64,000 nt of DNA from NCBI RefSeq assembly GCF_002086795.1, contig NZ_MVIM01000006.1, forward strand, positions 1-64,000, given 5' to 3'. Below the pieces are notes generated by a model. That model did no database searches. It worked only from the letters and a program-made list of their open reading frames with translations, and had not been told where the DNA came from. Source of the DNA: Mycolicibacterium tusciae. GTDB lineage: Bacteria > Actinomycetota > Actinomycetes > Mycobacteriales > Mycobacteriaceae. This document shows positions 51,345 to 62,800 of this stretch, piece by piece (position 1 is the stretch's first letter; each line of letters starts with the position of its first letter). A program made the translations under genes and the position numbers.

Positions 51345-52895
51345 CTAGTTCTGGCCCGGGAACTTGAACTTCGACAGGTCGATGTTGGCGAGACCGGGAG
51401 GAAGTTCGTCCAGTCCCTTGGGCATGTCGGAGAGGTCTGGGAATCCGGCAGGCATTCCCTGACCCAGCGGATTGCGCACCTTGGGTGGCGTCGGCCCGCG
51501 ACCGCCCTTCTTGCCCTTCTTCTTGTTCTTCGCCGCCTTACGAGACGATCCCTTGCGGCCGAAGGGCATACCCATCTGACCGGCCATCGACGACATCATC
51601 TTGCGCGCCTCGAAGAACCGGTCCACAAGCTGGTTGACCTCACCGACCGTGACGCCGGATCCGTTGGCGATGCGCAACCGACGCGAACCGTTGATGATCT
51701 TGGGGTCCGCACGCTCGGCGGGCGTCATGCCACGGATGATCGCCTGCAACCGGTCGAGCGACTTGTCGTCGACGGCTGCCAGCGCGTCCTTCATCTGGCC
51801 CGCACCGGGCAGCATGCCCAGCAGATTGCCGATCGGGCCCATTTTGCGGATCGCCAGCATCTGCTCGAGGAAGTCCTCCAGCGTGAGTTCGCCGCTGCCG
51901 ATCTTCGCGGCGGCTTCCTCGGCCTGTTGCGCGTCGAAGACCTGTTCGGCCTGCTCGATGAGCGTGAGCACGTCGCCCATACCCAGGATCCGGCTGGCCA
52001 TCCGGTCGGGGTGAAAGACATCGAAATCCTCGAGCTTCTCGCCAGCGGACGCGAAGAGGATCGGCACACCGGTGATCTCGCGCACCGACAGCGCGGCACC
52101 GCCGCGCGCGTCGCCATCGAGCTTGGTCAGCACCACGCCCGTGAAGCCGACCCCTTCGCGGAACGCCTCGGCGGTGTTGACGGCGTCCTGACCGATCATC
52201 GCGTCGAGCACGAAGATCACTTCGTCGGGGTTGACGGCGTCGCGAATGGCGCCGGCCTGCCGCATGAGCTCCTCGTCGATGCCGAGGCGGCCCGCGGTGT
52301 CGACGATGACGACGTCGTGGTGCCTGGCGTTGGCCTCGGCGATACCTGCCGATGCCACCGCGACCGGATCGCCGGGCGCCGAATCGTCGGATCCCTCGGC
52401 GGTGCCGGGGTGCGGGGCGAACACGTCGACGCCGGCTCGCTGGCCGACGATCTGGAGCTGGTTGACGGCACCGGGCCGCTGCAGGTCACACGCCACGAGA
52501 AGCGGCGTATTCCCTTGGTCTTTAAGCCATTTGGCAAGCTTGCCGGCCAGCGTGGTCTTACCGGAACCCTGCAGACCCGCCAGCATGATCACCGTCGGCG
52601 GGGTCTTCGAGAACGCCAGCCGGCGCGTCTCCCCGCCGAGGATGGCGATGAGTTCCTCGTTGACGATCTTGACGACCTGCTGGGCGGGGTTCAGCGCCCC
52701 CGACACCTCGGCGCCCTTGGCGCGCTCCTTGATGCGTGCGACGAAGTCGCGCACCACCGGCAGCGACACATCCGCTTCGAGCAGGGCCAACCGAATCTCG
52801 CGGGTCGTCGCGTCGATGTCGGCGTCGGACAACCGCCCCTTGCCGCGCAGCCCCTGGAGGGCGCCGGTCAATCGGTCGGAAAGCGATTCAAACAC
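51345..52895 (-). CDS. ffh: signal recognition particle protein Ffh (SRP54)
   Basis: 516 aa from GTG 52895; TAGGCT lies 7 bases before it (at the glnD stop), a leaderless arrangement. SRP54 binds nascent signal sequences and delivers ribosomes to FtsY. N and G domains: GLQGSGKTTLAGKLAKWL (about 108), DLQRPGAVNQLQ, DTAGRLGIDEEL and TKLDGDARGGAAL. The Met-rich M domain near 300-430 carries the RNA-binding region, then a Lys-rich and Pro-rich tail (NKKKGKKGGRGPTPPK). The gene continues the core order between glnD and the Rv2915c-type gene. Confidence 0.96.
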   Translation of the reverse strand: MFESLSDRLTGALQGLRGKGRLSDADIDATTREIRLALLEADVSLPVVRDFVARIKERAKGAEVSGALNPAQQVVKIVNEELIAILGGETRRLAFSKTPPTVIMLAGLQGSGKTTLAGKLAKWLKDQGNTPLLVACDLQRPGAVNQLQIVGQRAGVDVFAPHPGTAEGSDDSAPGDPVAVASAGIAEANARHHDVVIVDTAGRLGIDEELMRQAGAIRDAVNPDEVIFVLDAMIGQDAVNTAEAFREGVGFTGVVLTKLDGDARGGAALSVREITGVPILFASAGEKLEDFDVFHPDRMASRILGMGDVLTLIEQAEQVFDAQQAEEAAAKIGSGELTLEDFLEQMLAIRKMGPIGNLLGMLPGAGQMKDALAAVDDKSLDRLQAIIRGMTPAERADPKIINGSRRLRIANGSGVTVGEVNQLVDRFFEARKMMSSMAGQMGMPFGRKGSSRKAAKNKKKGKKGGRGPTPPKVRNPLGQGMPAGFPDLSDMPKGLDELPPGLANIDLSKFKFPGQN

Positions 52896-52905
52896 GCGGT
52901 CCAGC

Positions 52906-55383
52906 CTAACTGGCCTCGGATACCGGCTTCGCAGGCGCAGGTGCGGGCAGGATCGCATAGAGGTCCCGTTCGAGTTCGTCACGCACAGCGCCGACGTCAC
53001 CTGGGACCACGATTCCGAACAGGTCGACCACCGACGAGCCGAGGGTGGTGACCTTCGCCCATGCGATGTCGACGCCGTCACGTTCGAACACCGCCGTCAG
53101 CCTCGCCAACAGGCCGGTGCGGTCGGCGCTCCGGATCTGTACCACCAGCTCGCCCGGGGCAGCACCTTCGGACCACAGGATCCGCGGCGGGGCGACCACA
53201 TGGTTGATCGGCACCGCATCCGGCACTTCTCCCGCACGCGCCGTTCCGTACTGCGCGGCGTCGCGATCACGCTTGTCCAACGATGCGAGCGCATCGAGGT
53301 CCCCGTCGAGGGCCAGGATCCACTGCTGTCGCAACAGTTCGGCCGCCGGCGGAGCACCGAAATGCGGCGACACGACGAAGGTGTTGATCGCCGAACCCGC
53401 GTGTCCGTTGACCGAGGCCGAATGCACCCGCAGCGAGTTGAGTGCCAGCACACCCGCGGCCTTGGACAACAGTCCACGACGGTCCGGCGCGATCATCGTG
53501 ATGTTGTAGATGTGGGGGCTGTCGGCAGGCGTGATCTCAACGTGCACGCCGACCTCGGCGGCCAGCGAAAGATACCGGGGATCAATGGGATCGGGCTGCG
53601 GCAGCGGGTCACCGGCCATCACCAATCGGCAGCGGTGGACGAGATCGCCGATGAGCGAGGCCTTCCAATCGCCCCACACCCCGGGTCCGGTGGCCAGTGA
53701 GTCCGCCTCGGCAAGTGCGTGCAGTAGTTCGAGCAAGACGTGGTCGCCGTCGAGTGCGTTGACCACCGACGCAATGGTGTTGGGGTCCTGCAGATCGCGC
53801 CTCGTGGCGGTGTGCGGCAACAGCAGGTGGTGGCGCACCACCTTGGACAAGATCTGCACATCGGACGGCCACAGGCCGAGTCGGGTGCCGATCTGAACCG
53901 CGAGCTCGGCACCGATGATGCTGTGGTCGCCGCCGCGGCCCTTCCCGATGTCATGGCACAGCGCACCAAGAACCAGCAGATCCGGCCGCGACACCCTGGT
54001 GGTGAATGCGCTTGCTCGCGAAACGGTCTCGACGAGATGACGGTCAACCGTCCAGATGTGAACGACGTCGCGCGGCGGGAGGTCGCGCACGGCGCCCCAT
54101 TCCGGAAAAAGCCTGCCCCACAGACCGGTTCGGTCAAGCGCCTCGATGGTGGCCACAGCCGCTGGACCCGCGCCGAGCATGACTAGCAGGTCTTTGAGCG
54201 CCTGGCGAGGCCACGGGGTACGCAGCTCGGGCGCGGTTTCGGCGAGACGCGCCAGTGTGGAAGCCGCCATCGGCAAGCCGGTGTTGGCCGAGGCGGCCGC
54301 CACGCGCAGGATCAGACCCGGATCTCGTTCGGGACGGGCGTCGCGGGCGAGGATGACTTCACCCGCGAACTCGATCACGCCTTCGTCGAGGGGTCGGCGC
54401 GCGGGCCTGCGGAACGCCGAGAGTCCGCGTCTGGGAAGCGCGTTGCCCGCGGTGCGAATTCCGGCGTCGACGTAGAAGCTGATGGTGCGGGCGGCGTCGG
54501 AAAGCATGCGCGCCAGCTCGAACCGGTCACCGATCTGCAGCGCGGCGCCGATCTCGTCGGCGTGCTGGGCGAGCAACAACTCCCGGCCGCGCCCAGCCAC
54601 CCGATGCAATTCGGTGCGTACGTTCAGCAGCGTCATGTGCGCCTCACCCAGAGTTTCGGTGGGCGACGCCAGGGATCTGCTGGGATAGACATCGGCGAGC
54701 TGGGCGATCGCCAACGCGTTGAGCAGTTGAACGTCGCGCAGGCCACCGCGTCCGCATTTGAGGTCGGGCTCGGCGCGGTGGGCGATCTCGCCGCTGCGCT
54801 GCCACCGCGCCCGGGTGTGCTCGACGAGTTCGTCGAAACGCGAAGCGACGCCGGTACGCCACTGCCGCCGCGCTCCCCCGATCAGCAGGTTCGACAGATC
54901 CGCATCGCCCGCGATGTGCCGCGCTTCGAGCATGGCCAGCCCCGCGGAGATGTCTTCGCTGGCAACGGTCAACGCCTCTGGTACCGTGCGCACACTGTGG
55001 TCGATGCGAATATTCGCGTCCCACAACGGATACCACAGTAACTCGGCGACCTGGCCGACCACATCACGCGGCATGTTGTCGTGCAGCAGTGTCAGGTCCA
55101 GATCCGAATAGGGCACCAGCTCGCCGCGGCCCAACCCACCGGTCGCGACGAGGGCGAATCCGCTGGTGGGCGTGATGCCGATCTCAGTGGCCTTTGTGGT
55201 GAGCCAGAATTCGTGCAAATCGAGCAGCGCGTCGCGTAACGCAGCCGAATCCAATTGCCGGGGACCGTTGGTCAGTAGCTGTTCGGCGGCGGCGGAAAGG
55301 TCGGTCGCGGGTCGTAACGAACCCGCCGCCGGGGGTTCCCATCGAGGGGCCCCGGCGGCGGAATCTGGTTTCTGCTCAGTCAT
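52906..55383 (-). CDS. glnD: PII uridylyl/adenylyltransferase, bifunctional GlnD
   Basis: 825 aa from ATG 55383 (GGAGGA about 9 bases upstream). GlnD modifies PII according to glutamine level; in actinobacteria it adenylylates GlnB/GlnK. The nucleotidyltransferase domain has [19 protein letters not shown] near 92; the HD hydrolase has [17 protein letters not shown] near 450; two ACT domains close the protein ([32 protein letters not shown]). It is the third gene after amt and glnB, 80 bases from glnB, under the GlnR sites at 57302-57349. Confidence 0.96.
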   Translation of the reverse strand: MTEQKPDSAAGAPRWEPPAAGSLRPATDLSAAAEQLLTNGPRQLDSAALRDALLDLHEFWLTTKATEIGITPTSGFALVATGGLGRGELVPYSDLDLTLLHDNMPRDVVGQVAELLWYPLWDANIRIDHSVRTVPEALTVASEDISAGLAMLEARHIAGDADLSNLLIGGARRQWRTGVASRFDELVEHTRARWQRSGEIAHRAEPDLKCGRGGLRDVQLLNALAIAQLADVYPSRSLASPTETLGEAHMTLLNVRTELHRVAGRGRELLLAQHADEIGAALQIGDRFELARMLSDAARTISFYVDAGIRTAGNALPRRGLSAFRRPARRPLDEGVIEFAGEVILARDARPERDPGLILRVAAASANTGLPMAASTLARLAETAPELRTPWPRQALKDLLVMLGAGPAAVATIEALDRTGLWGRLFPEWGAVRDLPPRDVVHIWTVDRHLVETVSRASAFTTRVSRPDLLVLGALCHDIGKGRGGDHSIIGAELAVQIGTRLGLWPSDVQILSKVVRHHLLLPHTATRRDLQDPNTIASVVNALDGDHVLLELLHALAEADSLATGPGVWGDWKASLIGDLVHRCRLVMAGDPLPQPDPIDPRYLSLAAEVGVHVEITPADSPHIYNITMIAPDRRGLLSKAAGVLALNSLRVHSASVNGHAGSAINTFVVSPHFGAPPAAELLRQQWILALDGDLDALASLDKRDRDAAQYGTARAGEVPDAVPINHVVAPPRILWSEGAAPGELVVQIRSADRTGLLARLTAVFERDGVDIAWAKVTTLGSSVVDLFGIVVPGDVGAVRDELERDLYAILPAPAPAKPVSEAS

Positions 55384-55463
55384 TTCGTGTCCTCCCCCGG
55401 CCCTTACCTTCAAACATTCACGGTGCAACGGCCGGGCGACGACGTCTTATTTCGTCAGGCTGG

Positions 55464-55808
<345 letters not shown>

Positions 55809-57200
55809 TTATTCCTCTCCGCCGTGACGTCCGAGGACCGAACCGCCACCGACAGCTGCAAAGTCGTAACCGCTTTCCGCGTGTTCGCTCTCGTCGGCAC
55901 CAGCAGCCTCTTCTTCGTCGCTGAGTCGCAGCCCAATCGTGAATTTCACGATGTAGGCCAAGATAGCTGTCACGATCGCACTGTAGAGCAGAACCGCCCC
56001 GGCGCCGACTGCCTGCCGCCACAGTTGGTCGACTCCGCCGCCATAGAACAGACCGGCGACTCCCGCACCGGCCTCTGGCGCCGCGACCAATCCGATCAGC
56101 AACGTGCCGACGATGCCGCCCACCAGGTGAACACCGACCACGTCGAGCGAGTCGTCATAGCCCAGTTTGTATTTCAGGCCGACCGCCAAAGCGCACAAGG
56201 CCCCTGCGACCACACCGATGACGAGTGCACCGAGGACATTGACCGCTGAACACGACGGAGTGATGGCGACCAGACCGGCCACCACACCCGAGGCCGCACC
56301 CAGCGATGTCGCCTTACCGTCGCGAATGCGCTCAGTGAGCAACCACGCCAGCATCGCCGCCGCCGTGGCCACCGTCGTGGTGACGAAGGTCGAACCGGCA
56401 AGGCCGCCGGAGGCGCCGGCCGAGCCCGCGTTGAAGCCGTACCAGCCGAACCACAGCAGACCGGCGCCGAGCATCACGAACGGCAGATTGTGCGGCCGCA
56501 TCGGGGTGTTCGGCCATCCCTTGCGCTTTCCGAGGATCAGCACGAGGACCAGTGCGGCGGTGCCTGCGTTGATATGGACCGCTGTGCCGCCTGCGAAGTC
56601 GATGGCCGCCAGTTTGTTGGCGATCCAGCCACCGGTCTCCGCGGTGCCACCGTCGAACGAGAACACCCAGTGCGCGACCGGGAAGTACACGAAGGTGACC
56701 CAGAGGCCTGCGAAGAGCAACCATGCGCCGAACTTGATGCGATCGGCCACCGCACCCGAGATGAGGGCGACGGTGATGATCGCGAACATCAACTGAAACG
56801 CGACGAACACCGAGGCCGGCATCGTGAAGACCAGCGGAATGAGGGTCTCCGGCACCGCCTCGACAGCCTCCACGCCCGGGGCCGCGACAATCGCCTCGAC
56901 CGCGGGGGCGGCGTTGCCGCCGATGAGACCCTTCAGTCCGAAGAACTGCGTCGGGTCACCGACCACATTGGAGACGTCGTTGCCGAACGCCATCGAGTAG
57001 CCGTACAGCACCCACAGCACCGTCACCAAACCCATGGCGCTGAAGCTCATCATGATCATGTTGAGCACGCCCTTGGCCCGAACCATGCCTCCGTAAAAGA
57101 AGGCCAGGCCCGGCGTCATCAACAAGACAAGCGCTGCGCTTGCCAGCATCCACGCGGTATCACCGGTGTCCGGTATACCGAGGGTCGGGAATCCATCCAC
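55809..57200 (-). CDS. amt: ammonium transporter Amt
   Basis: 463 aa from GTG 57200, chosen because AAGGAGGAAAC lies just upstream; an upstream in-frame ATG has no ribosome site. Eleven membrane helices are expected; visible ones include LASAALVLLMTPGLAFFYGG (about 14-33), FQLMFAIITVALISGAVADR (about 127), and VGVHLVGGIVGTLLIGLV (about 340, holding the pore His). The C-terminal tail is acidic (SDEEEAAGADESEHAE) and would contact PII. First gene of the amt-glnB-glnD operon. Confidence 0.95.
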   Translation of the reverse strand: MDGFPTLGIPDTGDTAWMLASAALVLLMTPGLAFFYGGMVRAKGVLNMIMMSFSAMGLVTVLWVLYGYSMAFGNDVSNVVGDPTQFFGLKGLIGGNAAPAVEAIVAAPGVEAVEAVPETLIPLVFTMPASVFVAFQLMFAIITVALISGAVADRIKFGAWLLFAGLWVTFVYFPVAHWVFSFDGGTAETGGWIANKLAAIDFAGGTAVHINAGTAALVLVLILGKRKGWPNTPMRPHNLPFVMLGAGLLWFGWYGFNAGSAGASGGLAGSTFVTTTVATAAAMLAWLLTERIRDGKATSLGAASGVVAGLVAITPSCSAVNVLGALVIGVVAGALCALAVGLKYKLGYDDSLDVVGVHLVGGIVGTLLIGLVAAPEAGAGVAGLFYGGGVDQLWRQAVGAGAVLLYSAIVTAILAYIVKFTIGLRLSDEEEAAGADESEHAESGYDFAAVGGGSVLGRHGGEE

Positions 57201-57301
57201 TCGCAGTTTCCTCCTTCGACATGCCACGGCCGCAACGCTTTACGACCGTTGACCTGGTCCAAGACTTTGCTGAGTGGTTGTTTCGTCGAAGACGCCACGG
57301 T

Positions 57302-57349
57302 GTTTCACTCGTGTGAACGGATGGGCACTCGACGTTTCGTCGGTGTTAC
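57302..57349 (-). promoter_or_regulatory. two GlnR-type operator sites upstream of amt-glnB-glnD
   Basis: On the minus strand GTAAC-ACCGAC-GAAAC (57349-57334) and TTCAC-ACGAGT-GAAAC (57317-57302), separated by 16 bases. Both fit the actinobacterial GlnR pattern (GTNAC-N6-GAAAC) and the mycobacterial AC-N9-AC form. GlnR activates nitrogen genes in low nitrogen. The sites are 102-149 bases before the amt start. Confidence 0.75.
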
Positions 57350-57372
57350 ATCACGTGTTTTGCGGCCGCTGA

Positions 57373-58695
57373 CTAACCGAGCAACGCGTCGACGAATGCC
57401 GCCGGCTCGAACGGAGCGAGGTCGTCCGGGCCCTCGCCCAGACCGACGAGTTTGACGGGCACACCCAACTCCTGCTGCACGCGGAACACGATCCCGCCTT
57501 TCGCGGTGCCGTCGAGTTTGGTGAGCACGACGCCGGTGATGTCGACGACTTCGGCAAACACGCGGGCCTGTGGCAGACCGTTCTGGCCGATCGTGGCGTC
57601 GAGCACCAGCAGCACCTCGTCGACCTCGGCGCGACGGCTCACCACACGCTTGACCTTGCCCAGTTCGTCCATCAGGCCGGTCTTGGTGTGCAGGCGCCCT
57701 GCGGTATCGATGACGACCACGTCGGCTCCGGTCTCGACGCCGACGTCGACGGCGTCGAACGCCACCGACGCGGGGTCGGCCCCCTCGGCGCCGCGCACCA
57801 CCTGCGCGCCGACGCGAGAGGCCCAGCTCTGTAACTGGTCTGCTGCGGCCGCGCGGAAGGTGTCGGCCGCACCCAGCACGACGCGGCGTCCGTCGGCCAC
57901 CAGCACCCGAGCCAGCTTGCCGACGGTCGTCGTCTTGCCGGTGCCGTTGACGCCCACCACCAGCAGCACGGACGGCTTGTCGGCGTGCGGAAGCGCCCTG
58001 ATGGACCGATCCAGGTCGGGCTGCAGCTGGTCGATCAAGACGTGGCGCAGCACCGCGCGGGCGTCGGCCTCATTACGCACCTGGCTGCTGGCCATCCGCG
58101 CACGCAACGCCGCGACGACCGAATCCGTCGCCGCGGGGCCCAGGTCGGCGATCAGGAGGGTGTCCTCGACGTCCTGCCAGGAGTCTTCATCGAGGTCGCC
58201 ACCGCCGAGCAGGCCGAGCATGCTGCGGCCCAGCGTGCCCTGCGACTTGGCGAGACGGCCCCGCAGCCTCTCCAGACGGCCCTCGGCCGGGGCGATCTCG
58301 TCGAGCGCGGGCGCTTCAGGCTCAGCAGGCGCTTCAGGCTCCGCGGGGGCTGCCGGTTCGGCGGGGGCTGCCGGCGGTTGTTGGACGACCGGCGGCTCCG
58401 GCAGCTGTACGTCGGCGATCACCCGCTTCGGGGCGTCCCGCGGAATGGTGGCATCATCGCCGACGGCGGGTAGCCCGTCGGTATCGATCCGTTCGACCGG
58501 CTCAGCTGGCGCTGATTGCGAGAACGTGATGGTGGACGAGGCGGTGTAGCCGCCCGAGCGGTCGAGAGGAGTGGCGGTGTCCTTGGACGACAAACTGACC
58601 CGTCGGCGCCGGTACCGCACCAGGCCCACAACTAGCGCGGTCACGAGTAGAACGGCGATGACCGCGATCGCGATCCACAACTCGACAGTCACCAC
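57373..58695 (-). CDS. ftsY: signal recognition particle receptor FtsY
   Basis: 440 aa, GTG start (a second GTG follows directly). The N-terminus is a membrane helix (ELWIAIAVIAVLLVTALVVG), then a long acidic/Pro-rich linker containing EPAAPAEPEAPAEPEAPA repeats. The N and G domains hold GVNGTGKTTTVGKL near 250, GAADTFRAAAADQL, DTAGRLHTKTGLMDEL and TKLDGTAKGGIVF. FtsY docks SRP-ribosome complexes at the membrane. It is divergent from the IPP isomerase gene with just 25 bases between the starts. Confidence 0.95.
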   Translation of the reverse strand: MVTVELWIAIAVIAVLLVTALVVGLVRYRRRRVSLSSKDTATPLDRSGGYTASSTITFSQSAPAEPVERIDTDGLPAVGDDATIPRDAPKRVIADVQLPEPPVVQQPPAAPAEPAAPAEPEAPAEPEAPALDEIAPAEGRLERLRGRLAKSQGTLGRSMLGLLGGGDLDEDSWQDVEDTLLIADLGPAATDSVVAALRARMASSQVRNEADARAVLRHVLIDQLQPDLDRSIRALPHADKPSVLLVVGVNGTGKTTTVGKLARVLVADGRRVVLGAADTFRAAAADQLQSWASRVGAQVVRGAEGADPASVAFDAVDVGVETGADVVVIDTAGRLHTKTGLMDELGKVKRVVSRRAEVDEVLLVLDATIGQNGLPQARVFAEVVDITGVVLTKLDGTAKGGIVFRVQQELGVPVKLVGLGEGPDDLAPFEPAAFVDALLG

Positions 58696-58720
58696 GTCAT
58701 TGTCTCAGGAGGGGTAGCCG

Positions 58721-59755
58721 GTGACTTCCGCGCCCGGGAACTCCGGCGGCCTCATGGAAACCCGCAAACGACGTCACATCGACGCGTGCCTCGGCGATGC
58801 GGTCGAATTCCAGACGGTGACGACGGGGTTGGAGCGCTATCGGTTGCCGTACAACGCGCTCACCCAGACCGACCTCGGGTCCATCGAGTTGGCGACCGAA
58901 TTCCTGGGCATCCACTTGCGCGCTCCCGTGCTCATCGGCGCGATGACCGGTGGTGCGGAGTTGTCCGGCACCATCAATCGCAACCTCGCCGGCGCGGCCC
59001 AGCAGCTCGGTGTGGGGATGATGCTGGGCTCGCAGCGCATCATGCTCGACAACGGTCCGGCCTCCGCGACGTTCCGGGTCCGTGACATCGCACCGGACGT
59101 ACTGCTGATCGGCAACATCGGACTGAGCCAGCTCACCGCGCAGACGGTGCAGGCCCTGGTCGAGGCCTTGGATCAGATCGGCGCCAACGCCCTTGCGGTG
59201 CATACCAATCCGTTGCAGGAAGCCATGCAGCACAAGGGTGACACCGACTTCTCGGGTTCGATAGGACGCCTTCGCGACATCGCGGCAGCCATCGGATACC
59301 CGGTGATAGTGAAGGAAGTCGGCCACGGTATCGGGGCCAAGGCCGCTGCCGAACTGTCGGACTGCCCCATCGCCGCGATCGACGTCGCAGGCGCGGGCGG
59401 TACGTCGTGGGCGCGCGTCGAGCAGTTCGTCCGCTACGGCGAGATCCGGTACCCGGCGCTGGCCGAGTGGGGCATCCCGACCGCACAGGCACTTCTGGAA
59501 GTGCGGCGCACACTGCCCGGAGTCCCGCTGGTCGCCTCCGGCGGCATTCGCACCGGGATGGACGCGGCCAAGGCGATCGCATTGGGCGCCGACGTGGTGT
59601 CGGTGGCGCGACCGTTGCTGGCGCCTGCGATCGAATCGTCTGCCGCCGTTGTGGATTGGCTGCAGCGCTTCATCGACGAACTGATGATCTGTCTGCACGG
59701 CAGCGGCGCGGCCAACCTTGCCGAACTCCGCGAGGGCGGCGTCACCCCGCTGTGA
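58721..59755 (+). CDS. fni: type 2 isopentenyl-diphosphate delta-isomerase (FMN)
   Basis: 344 aa from GTG 58721 (AGGAGGGG 7 bases upstream); ATG 58754 at [13 protein letters not shown] is also possible. The enzyme interconverts IPP and DMAPP using FMN and NAD(P)H. Marks are [10 protein letters not shown] (IPP binding), [58 protein letters not shown] and [20 protein letters not shown] (FMN phosphate). It replaces or adds to the type 1 enzyme of many mycobacteria. It lies between ftsY and smc, which are neighbours in M. tuberculosis. Confidence 0.93.
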   Translation: MTSAPGNSGGLMETRKRRHIDACLGDAVEFQTVTTGLERYRLPYNALTQTDLGSIELATEFLGIHLRAPVLIGAMTGGAELSGTINRNLAGAAQQLGVGMMLGSQRIMLDNGPASATFRVRDIAPDVLLIGNIGLSQLTAQTVQALVEALDQIGANALAVHTNPLQEAMQHKGDTDFSGSIGRLRDIAAAIGYPVIVKEVGHGIGAKAAAELSDCPIAAIDVAGAGGTSWARVEQFVRYGEIRYPALAEWGIPTAQALLEVRRTLPGVPLVASGGIRTGMDAAKAIALGADVVSVARPLLAPAIESSAAVVDWLQRFIDELMICLHGSGAANLAELREGGVTPL

Positions 59756-59758
59756 TTC

Positions 59759-59797
59759 GTGCACGGAAATCGGCGTTCAGCGCCGGAAATCGTGCAC
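59759..59797. terminator. symmetric hairpin between fni and smc
   Basis: GTGCACG-GAAAT-CGGCG-TTCAG-CGCCG-GAAAT-CGTGCAC: two perfect stems (7 and 5 pairs) separated by identical GAAAT bulges. It lies between the stops of convergent genes and could end transcription from both sides. Confidence 0.6.
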
Positions 59798-59806
59798 AAA
59801 TCGCGG

Positions 59807-62800
59807 TTAGTTGGCGGCGCCGACCAGTTCCTGGCCGCGCATGCGCTGACTGATCACCGCGGTGATGCCGTCGTCGCGCATCGTCACGCCGTACAGCGCG
59901 TCGGCGATCTCCATCGTCGGCTTCTGGTGCGTGATGATGAGCAGCTGCGACTGGCTACGCAACTGCTCGAACAGCCCCAGCAGGCGGCGCAGGTTCACGT
60001 CGTCGAGTGCGGCCTCCACCTCGTCCATCACGTAGAACGGCGACGGCCTCGCGCGGAAGATGGCCACCAACATCGCGACGGCGGTCAGCGACTTCTCGCC
60101 ACCCGACAGCAGTGACAGGCGCTTGATCTTCTTGCCGGGCGGGCGGGCCTCGACCTCGATGCCGGTGGTGAGCATGTCGTCGGGGTTCGTCAGCAGCAGC
60201 CTGCCCTCGCCGCCGGGGAACAACGTCGAGAACACTTGCTGGAACTCACGTTCCACGTCGACGTATGCCTCGGAGAACACCTGGAGGATGCGGGCGTCGA
60301 CATCGTCGATGACGTCGAGCAGATCCTTGCGGGCCGCCTTGACGTCCTCCAGTTGGGTGGACAGGAAGTTGTAGCGCTCCTCCAGTGCCGCGAACTCCTC
60401 CAGCGCCAGTGGATTCACCCGGCCCAGCTCGTTGAGTTCGCGCTCGGCCTTCTTGGCGCGACGTTCCTGGGTGGGCCTGTCGAACGGCATGGGCGCCGGC
60501 GCCATCACCTGCTCGCCGCGCTCGCGCGCCTGCTCGTACTCAGCCATCTCCAGCTCCGACGGAGGGAGCGCGACATCGGGGCCGTACTCGGCAACCAGAT
60601 CCGCCGCCGCCATTCCGAACGTCTCGAGGACATGCTCCTCGAGCTGTTCGATACGAAGTGCCGCTTGCGCTTTGGCGATCTCGTCGCGGTGCAGGGCGTC
60701 CGTGAGAGCGTTGATCTTGGCGCTTAGCTCGTTGACCTCCTCGCGCGCCTTCGCCAATGCGGTTGCCCGGTGCTGACGTTCGGCGGCGACGTCGTCACGT
60801 GCTTGCGACGCGACGGCCACCGCCGCGCTGAGCCGCTGCGCGACCAGGCGTCCCGACTCCGCCACGGCGGCTGCGACCGCCGCGGCGTGCACGCGTGCCT
60901 CCCGGGCACGCTGCGCACGCAAGCGGGCATCACGTTCGGCGGTAGCCGCCCTGCGCATCGAATCGGCCCGGCCGCGAACGGCGTTCGCTCGCTCTTCGGC
61001 CGTACGCACGGCCAGCCGGGCCTCCACCTCGGCGCCGCGGGCAGCCTCGGCGGCCGCCGTCGACTCCTGGCGATCGACCGGTTCGGATTCGAGCGTCGGC
61101 TCCTCTTGTGCGTTGTGCAGTCGCTGCTCTAGCTCGGCGAGCTCCTGGACGGTCCGATTGCGGCCGGCCTCGAGTTCGTCACGCTGCCGGATCAGCCGCT
61201 GCCATTCGTCATCGGTCGCGCGGGCGTCCTGGCCGAGCCGCCCGAGCTGTTCGTAGACCGCCGAGATCGCCGCGTCGGACTCGTTGAGCGCGGCGAGGGC
61301 CTGTTCGGCGGCATCTTGACGGGTGGCCTGCTCGGCCAAGGCACCGGCGAGGGCGGCAGACAGTTCTGCGGTCTGTTTCTCAGCGGCTGTGAGCTCTTCG
61401 CGGGCCTTCTCGACCTCGGACGCGATCTCCAGCGTGCTGGGCTTGCGATCGGAACCGCCGGTCACCCAGCCCGCGCCGACCAGATCACCGTCGGCGGTGA
61501 CCGCCTTCAGCTGCGGACGCGCTGCGACCACGTCGAGCGCGGCGGAAAGGTCACTGACCACCGCCACACCCGACAGCAACGCGGTGATCGCCCCTTGCAG
61601 TCGGTCAGGTGCGTCGACAAGATCCAACGCCCACTGCGCGCCCTCGGGCGGCAGACCCGCGTTCGGCACCGAGGGGTGGGGCCAGTCACCGAGCACGATG
61701 GCCGCGCGGCCGCCGTCAGACTGCTTCAACGCGACGACGGCCGACCGCGCCACACCCGAGTTCTCGGCGGCGACCGCATCCGCAGCAGCCCCCAGCACGG
61801 CGGCGATCGCCACCTCGTAACCCGGGCGCACCTTGACCAGATTGGCGATCGATCCGAAAAGCCCTGCGCCACCGTGGTGTTTCTGCAGCCACGCGGCGCC
61901 GTCCTTGCGGTCGAGGCCGACGGACAGCGCCTCGATGCGAGCACGCAGCGAGGCCACCTGACGTTCGGCGCCGCGCTCGGCTGCCTGCAGTTCGGCGACC
62001 CGCTCGTCGGCGAGCCGCAGCGCGGTCACCGTGCGATCGTGGTGCTCGTCGAGGCCGACCTCACCCGCATCGAGTTGGCCGACTCGGCCCTGCACGGTCT
62101 CGAACTCCGCCTGTGTCTGCTGGGCTTTGGCTGCGGCCTCGTCGATCCCGACGGTCAGCCGTGCGACGGTCTCGTCGATCGACTCGACGCGGGTGCGCAT
62201 CGTGTCCACCTGGCCGGCCAGCCGGGCCAGACCCTCACGGCGGTCGGCCTCGGCGCGGACGGCGGCCAGATGGGCGCGTTCGGCTTCTGCGGCGACACCT
62301 TCGCGCGCACTGAGTTCGGCGCGGGCGGCTTCCAGGCGCTTGCGCGATTCGTCCAGCTCCGCAAGCAGTCGGCGCTCCTGGGCGGCGACCTCTTCGGCCT
62401 TGGCCTCAAGCTCGTCGGGGTCGGGGCCGGTCGACGCTTCGGGCTCGCTGTCCAGGTGCTGGGCCCGCTCGCTGGCGATGCGCACCGTGGCGCTGACCCG
62501 TTCGGCCAACGCCGACAGCGAAAACCAGGTCTGCTGAGCGGATTCCGCGCGCTCGCTGAGGGTGCCGACCGCCGACTCGTGCGCGTTCAGCTCGACGGTA
62601 CGCGCCTCGAGCCGCGCCGCCAGATCGTCGTGTTCGCGGCGCAGCGTCGTCTCGGTCTGGTTGGTGTTCTCGAACTCCGCCATGCGGACGACGAGGTCGT
62701 CGGCCGCCAGCCGCAACCGGGCGTCGCGCAGGTCGGCCTGGATGGTCTGGGCGCGGCGAGCCATCTCCGCCTGCCTGCCCAGCGGCTTGAGCTGACGACG

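Noticed and set aside
57281..57300. Third possible GlnR half-site near CTTCGACGAAAC
   Set aside because: The first half does not fit GTNAC; only two sites are counted.
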